This document shows, in pieces, positions 60,655-64,000 of a DNA stretch of 64,000 bases (its first letter is position 1; each line of letters opens with the position of its first letter). Position numbers and translations under genes: made by a program. Origin of the DNA: Saccharothrix obliqua. GTDB lineage: Bacteria; Actinomycetota; Actinomycetes; Mycobacteriales; Pseudonocardiaceae. The notes beneath the pieces are model-generated. The model did not search any database, was not told the origin of the DNA, and was given only the letters and a program-made list of their open reading frames with translations. The stretch is taken from the NCBI RefSeq assembly GCF_019375475.1, contig NZ_JAHXGQ010000008.1, forward strand, positions 346,301 to 410,300, read 5' to 3'.

Positions 60655-61407
60655 TCACACCGCCGCCCCGTCACCCAACCACGGCCGGGCACGGCGACCC
60701 GCCGGGGCCGCGGGTTCGCCGCGGAACACCAGGTCGGGGTCGTCGACCTGGTCGACGTCGACCTCGGTCGGCGTGAACCGCCAGTCGGCGGTCCGGAACT
60801 CCACCGAGTACCGGCCGATCGGCACGCCGCGCGTGCGGAACCGGCCGGACGCGTCGGTGAGTCCGCCGTACGAACCGCTGGGACGGCCGCCGACGATCCG
60901 CGCGAGCAGGCCAGGCAGCGCTTCGCCCGGGTCGAGCACGTGGTTGCCGTTGCGGTCGCCGTAGACGACGGCGGCGATGTCGCCGCGCAGGATCACCAGG
61001 GGCGCGTACGCGTCCACCCGGTTGTCGTCGGGTCGGGCGTCCGGCTCGTTCGACCGGGCGTCCGCGATGACCCGGACGATGTTGCCGCGCGTGGGGTCGG
61101 TGACCCAGCCGACGAGGCGCCCCTCGGCGGACTGCCCCGGTTCCAGCGTCCGGCCGGGTGGTCGGAGGCCCGCCCAGTCCGAGCTGTCGAGGTTGGCGTA
61201 CGAGGTGACGTGGACGCCGGTCGCGGTGGTCGTGCCGACGTTGGTGACGGTGGCCCGCACGGCGACCGGTTCGTGCGCGAAGTAGGAGGTCTGCTCGAAG
61301 GTGACGGTGAGCCGGAGGTCGACGTCGTCGGCCCGTGCGGTGGCGGGGTGGGCCGAGGTCAGGAGCAGGGCGGCGGTCAGCAGGACCGACGTGGTCGAGC
61401 GGAGCAT
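60655..61407 (-). CDS. Secreted CARDB/SdrD-like protein
   Basis: A 250-residue exported protein: signal peptide MLRSTTSVLLTAALLLTSA, then ATARA. Residues 30-120 are CARDB-like (VTFEQTSYFAHEPVAVRATV, then VTNVGTTTATGV). The second half is an SdrD/carboxypeptidase-like regulatory fold with a calcium-loop motif YGDRNGNHVLDPGE and the phrase GLTDASGRFRTRGVPIGRYS. Probably an extracellular adhesive or structural protein. The ATG at 61407 is set by the signal peptide. It is not obviously in an operon with the phosphatase gene. Confidence 0.75.
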   Translation of the reverse strand: MLRSTTSVLLTAALLLTSAHPATARADDVDLRLTVTFEQTSYFAHEPVAVRATVTNVGTTTATGVHVTSYANLDSSDWAGLRPPGRTLEPGQSAEGRLVGWVTDPTRGNIVRVIADARSNEPDARPDDNRVDAYAPLVILRGDIAAVVYGDRNGNHVLDPGEALPGLLARIVGGRPSGSYGGLTDASGRFRTRGVPIGRYSVEFRTADWRFTPTEVDVDQVDDPDLVFRGEPAAPAGRRARPWLGDGAAV

Positions 61408-61543
61408 CGGGTGGACTCCTTCCCGGTCGCGGTCGACCCCTCAGCATCCTCTGTCGCGCACGAGCCGCCCAGGGCCGATACGCCTCAGCGCGTGGCACCC
61501 GCCGTGCTATACATGCACAAATTGCTATATGTCAGGGGGCGGA

Positions 61544-62356
61544 GTGCACGGGATCGAGCAGCGGGCCGCGGAGTTCGAGCGGCTGCACCGGGTGGGCGAG
61601 TCGGCCGACTGGCGGTACTACACCGCCGGCGAGGGCGAGACGGTGCTGTTGCTGCCGGGTGGCGCGGGCATCGGCATCGGCTGGCTGGACCTCGCGCTCG
61701 GGCTGCGGACCGACTACCGCACCCTCACCGTCGACTACCCGCCGTCCGCCGGGACGCTGGACGAACTCGCCGAGGGCCTGCTGCGCGTGCTCGACGCCGA
61801 GGGCGTCGACCGCGTGCACGTGGTGGGCCAGTCGGCGGGCGGGATGCTCGCCGAGGTGTTCACGCGGCACGCGCCCGACCGGGTCGCGTCCCTGGTGTTC
61901 AGCGGAACGGGCCTGTACGGCGCGGAGGACGTGGCACGCCTGGGTGCCAGGCTGGCGGCCATCCGCGACGCGCCGTGGGAGCAGACCCTGGCCGCGGCGC
62001 GTGACGCGTTGCGTGCCGCCTGGCGCGACTCGCCCGACGCCGGCTTCTGGGTCGCCCGCGTCGACGCCGCCTACCGGCGGTCGGGTCGGGACGGCCTGGT
62101 GAACTCGTACGCGGCGCTGCTCGACCTGGCCCACCGCTCGGCCGGGCTGCGCCCCGCCTGGCACGGCCCCGTGCTGGTGCTCGCCGCCGCCGACGACCCG
62201 CTGATCACGCCCGTCCACCGGCAGCGCCTGCTCGACCTGCACCCCGGCGCGGAGGTGCGCGTGTTCCCGGACGGCGGCCACTCGCTGCCGCTCACGCGCC
62301 CGGCGGACTACCTGGCCGAGGTGACCCGCCACCTGCGGGCAGCGGGCGCTCGGTGA
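61544..62356 (+). CDS. Alpha/beta hydrolase
   Basis: A 270-residue alpha/beta hydrolase: YYTAGEGETVLLLPGGAGIG, VHVVGQSAGGMLAEVF (nucleophile Ser), VLVLAAADDPLITPVHRQRL (acid) and FPDGGHSLPLTRP (His). A cytoplasmic esterase or lactonase of unknown substrate. The GTG at 61544 follows AGGGGG; an ATG at 61529 is in frame without a ribosome site. Its last 65 bases overlap the convergent PEP mutase-family gene. Confidence 0.85.
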   Translation: MHGIEQRAAEFERLHRVGESADWRYYTAGEGETVLLLPGGAGIGIGWLDLALGLRTDYRTLTVDYPPSAGTLDELAEGLLRVLDAEGVDRVHVVGQSAGGMLAEVFTRHAPDRVASLVFSGTGLYGAEDVARLGARLAAIRDAPWEQTLAAARDALRAAWRDSPDAGFWVARVDAAYRRSGRDGLVNSYAALLDLAHRSAGLRPAWHGPVLVLAAADDPLITPVHRQRLLDLHPGAEVRVFPDGGHSLPLTRPADYLAEVTRHLRAAGAR

Positions 62357-63272
62357 CGGGCTCGGCGCGTGGCGGTGGCACGGTGCGCCGGGGCGCGAGG
62401 TTGCGCTTCAGCAGGTCCTGCGACTCGGCCACGCCGATCGAGTCGGCGGGCAGCAGGCCGTCCGCCGCGCGGAGCCGGGTGAGCGCCGCGTCGACCGCCG
62501 CGTGGGCGGCGAACAGGCACGGCGTGCTGTAGATCGCCACGCCGACGCCCAGCCCGGTGAGGTCGGACAACGACAGGGCGGGCGAGCGACCGCCCGCCAT
62601 CTGGTTGAACACCAGCGGTTTCGCGCCGCTCGCGCGGGCCACCGCCCGGATCGCGTCGGTGGACGGGATGCCGTCGGCGAGCACCGCGTCCGCGTCGGTG
62701 CCGGCGAACGCCGCGACGCGTGCGACCGCCTCCGCCTGCTCGGTGGCGTCGGTGCGGGCCACCACGAACAGGTCGGCGCGGGCGGCCAGGACGGCGTTCA
62801 GCTTGTCCAGGTACTCGGGCAGCGGGAGCACCTGCTTGCCCGCCACGTGCCCGCACCGCCGCGGCCGGCTCTGGTCCTCCATCACCACGCCGGACGCGCC
62901 CACCTGCTCCAGGGCGCGCACCACGTGGCACGCGACCTCCACGTCCACGTAACCGTCGTCGATGTCCACCAGCAGGTGGTGCTCCGGGAACGCCAACCGC
63001 AACCGCTGCACGAACCCGACCACGTCCGGCCAGGCGATGAAACCGATGTCCGGCAGGCCGTAGTGCGAGGCGGCGAGGCCGAATCCCGAGACGAACAACG
63101 CGTCGTAGTGCCGGGCGGCGATCGAAGCGGACATCATGTCGAACACGCCGATCACCGGCAGGGTCTCGGAACCCGCCACCGCCCGGCGGAATGCGCTCCC
63201 GTGGTCCACCACCCGAACCTGCCACCGATCCGGCATAGGGGTCGAGGTATCGGAAGGCTGATCGGGCGACAC
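62292..63272 (-). CDS. Isocitrate lyase/PEP mutase-family enzyme
   Basis: A 326-residue TIM-barrel enzyme: LPVIGVFDMMSASIAARHYD, LVDIDDGYVDVEVA (metal Asp), GVVMEDQSRPRRCGHVAGK (catalytic loop, with RRCGH in place of the usual KKCGH) and VVARTDATEQAEAVARV. Members make or break C-C or C-P bonds next to a carboxylate (isocitrate, methylisocitrate, PEP/phosphonopyruvate). No other phosphonate gene is nearby. The C-terminal 50 residues are a Pro/Arg-rich tail. Start: GTG at 63272, or ATG at 63236, which would trim 12 residues. Substrate unknown. Confidence 0.85.
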   Translation of the reverse strand: MSPDQPSDTSTPMPDRWQVRVVDHGSAFRRAVAGSETLPVIGVFDMMSASIAARHYDALFVSGFGLAASHYGLPDIGFIAWPDVVGFVQRLRLAFPEHHLLVDIDDGYVDVEVACHVVRALEQVGASGVVMEDQSRPRRCGHVAGKQVLPLPEYLDKLNAVLAARADLFVVARTDATEQAEAVARVAAFAGTDADAVLADGIPSTDAIRAVARASGAKPLVFNQMAGGRSPALSLSDLTGLGVGVAIYSTPCLFAAHAAVDAALTRLRAADGLLPADSIGVAESQDLLKRNLAPRRTVPPPRAEPVTERPLPAGGGSPRPGSPPGA

Positions 63273-63355
63273 GTTCGGGGGCTGGGCGTCGGGCTGTCTT
63301 CACGCAAGGTACGTTCCGCGCGGAGCAGACCCACTTTCGGGCTCGGGAGGTCGCG

Positions 63356-63751
63356 GTGCAGCTGTACGTCCGGTTCCGGCTGGGCGGGCCCGAGCGCGCC
63401 GCCGCGGCGCCCGTCGTGCTGCGCCGGGCGTTGCGGGCCGGAGTTGCCGACCTGGTGGTGCCGGGCCTGGACGAGCTGGACCTCCTCATCACCCCGGGCG
63501 GCTCGATCACCGCCGCGGAGGGCGACGGCGGCGTGCACGCCGTTCGCTTCTCCGCCGCGCGCCGCCGGCTCACCGCCAACGTGGTGGTGCCCGCCTCGGA
63601 GATCGACGCCGCCTCGGCTCCGGTGGCGCCGGCCGCGCACCTCGCCGAACTGGCGCGCCGGGTCGCCGCCCGGTGCGCGCCGGACCGCGTCGAGGAGGTG
63701 CGTGCCGCGCTGGGCGGCGCGTTCCGGGACGCGGTCGCCCGCGCGGCCTGA
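63356..63751 (+). CDS. Conserved-looking hypothetical protein
   Basis: A 131-residue cytoplasmic protein with no recognised domain. It alternates strands and helices (MQLYVRFRLGG, PVVLRRALRAGVADLVVPGL, TANVVVPASEID, AARCAPDRVEEVRAALGGAF). The start is the GTG at 63356 behind GGGAGG. It lies 83 bases from the divergent PEP mutase-family gene, so the two may share a control region. Function cannot be inferred. Confidence 0.55.
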   Translation: MQLYVRFRLGGPERAAAAPVVLRRALRAGVADLVVPGLDELDLLITPGGSITAAEGDGGVHAVRFSAARRRLTANVVVPASEIDAASAPVAPAAHLAELARRVAARCAPDRVEEVRAALGGAFRDAVARAA

Positions 63752-63757
63752 CGGCGG

Positions 63758-64000
63758 TCAGCCGAGGTTGCCGATGCCGACGATCTTCCAGTAGTGCGCG
63801 CACGCGGAGGCCGTGTCGCACCGGGCGTCCAGCGCCGAGGTGCCGGTGACCGTGCCGACGTTGAGCTTCCAGACGGAGACCTCGCCGGTGAACGCGTTGT
63901 ACAGCACCAGGTCGTTGCGGTTGTCGCCGCTGAAGTCGCCGACCCCGACGATCTTCCAGTCGCGGGCGCAGCCGGACGGGGCGTCGCAGCGGCCGGAGAG
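63758..64000 (-). CDS. C-terminal end of an FG-GAP/VCBS protein (partial)
   Basis: The minus-strand frame enters from the right edge and stops at 63758-63760. The visible 80 residues contain two repeats of about 52 residues: CARDWKIVGVGDFSGDNRND, then YNAFTGEVSVWKLNVGTVTG, and again CAHYWKIVGIGNL. Each repeat has a Cys pair (RCDAPSGC, RCDTASAC) that should form a disulfide. This is a different repeat type from the 40-residue one at 4.7 kb. Probably a secreted protein; the signal peptide lies outside. Confidence 0.7.
   Translation of the reverse strand, partial: LSGRCDAPSGCARDWKIVGVGDFSGDNRNDLVLYNAFTGEVSVWKLNVGTVTGTSALDARCDTASACAHYWKIVGIGNLG

Noticed and set aside
1..64000. tRNA, rRNA, insertion sequence or prophage
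   Set aside because: I looked for conserved tRNA/rRNA segments, transposases and integrases and saw none; a covariance-model search would be decisive for small RNAs.

Overview
The window is very GC-rich (high third-position GC) and uses GTG starts heavily. It carries actinomycete-specific families: a conservon (cvnABCD plus P450), a PP2C/STAS partner switch and DUF742. It comes from a filamentous actinobacterium. The mix of conservon, many secreted FG-GAP/PLL-type proteins and large STAND ATPases fits Pseudonocardiales (Saccharothrix/Lentzea/Actinosynnema-like), but I cannot fix the genus. I saw no rRNA, tRNA, insertion sequence, integrase or CRISPR array.

Layout. 1-5.5 kb: the end of a membrane transporter, an NmrA-type protein divergent from an RsrR-like Rrf2 regulator, a baeRF-type protein, a NYN-domain membrane protein, an IclR-type regulator and a secreted protein made of six exact 120-bp FG-GAP repeats. 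5.7-12.5 kb: two P450s convergent with a conservon (cvnA-B-C-D and a CYP157-like P450 without ExxR). 13-26.3 kb: mixed metabolism and regulation: a secreted PLL-type lectin, DUF1905 and DUF1684 proteins, a Tat-exported class V aminotransferase, a MarR/AmiC-like/AmiE amidase locus, an APH(3'')-like phosphotransferase, a methyltransferase/TetR pair with twin operators, a LexA-family repressor and an amidase.

26.4-33.3 kb is a probable defence or signalling island: a 1346-residue TIR-NB-ARC-WD40 protein translationally coupled to a helix-turn-helix protein, facing a three-gene operon (radical SAM, beta-helix protein, nucleotidyltransferase). 33.7-40.1 kb is a tightly overlapping operon for nucleotide-activated heptose (gmhB, gmhA, hldE) with three glycosyltransferases; between gmhB and the first glycosyltransferase lie two overlapping small reading frames built from 51-bp (17-codon) repeats. 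43.4-49.0 kb, on the other strand, holds a second glycan arm (UDP-xylose synthase, carbamoyltransferase, GT2, GT9, UDP-glucose dehydrogenase). Both arms probably build one carbamoylated, heptose- and uronate/xylose-containing glycan. Between them are a ChaB-like protein, an aldehyde dehydrogenase and an acetylpolyamine/HDAC-type deacetylase.

49-64 kb: a large-subunit catalase, a STAS protein, then a 1499-residue caspase-like/beta-propeller/KAP-NTPase protein with a second propeller inserted in its ATPase module. This is the best candidate for an undescribed system. It is followed by a class II glutamine amidotransferase, an overlapping PP2C phosphatase/B12-sensor/STAS operon in which a CarH-like light-sensing module appears wired to a partner switch, a secreted SdrD-like protein, an alpha/beta hydrolase, an isocitrate lyase/PEP mutase-family enzyme and the end of another FG-GAP protein.
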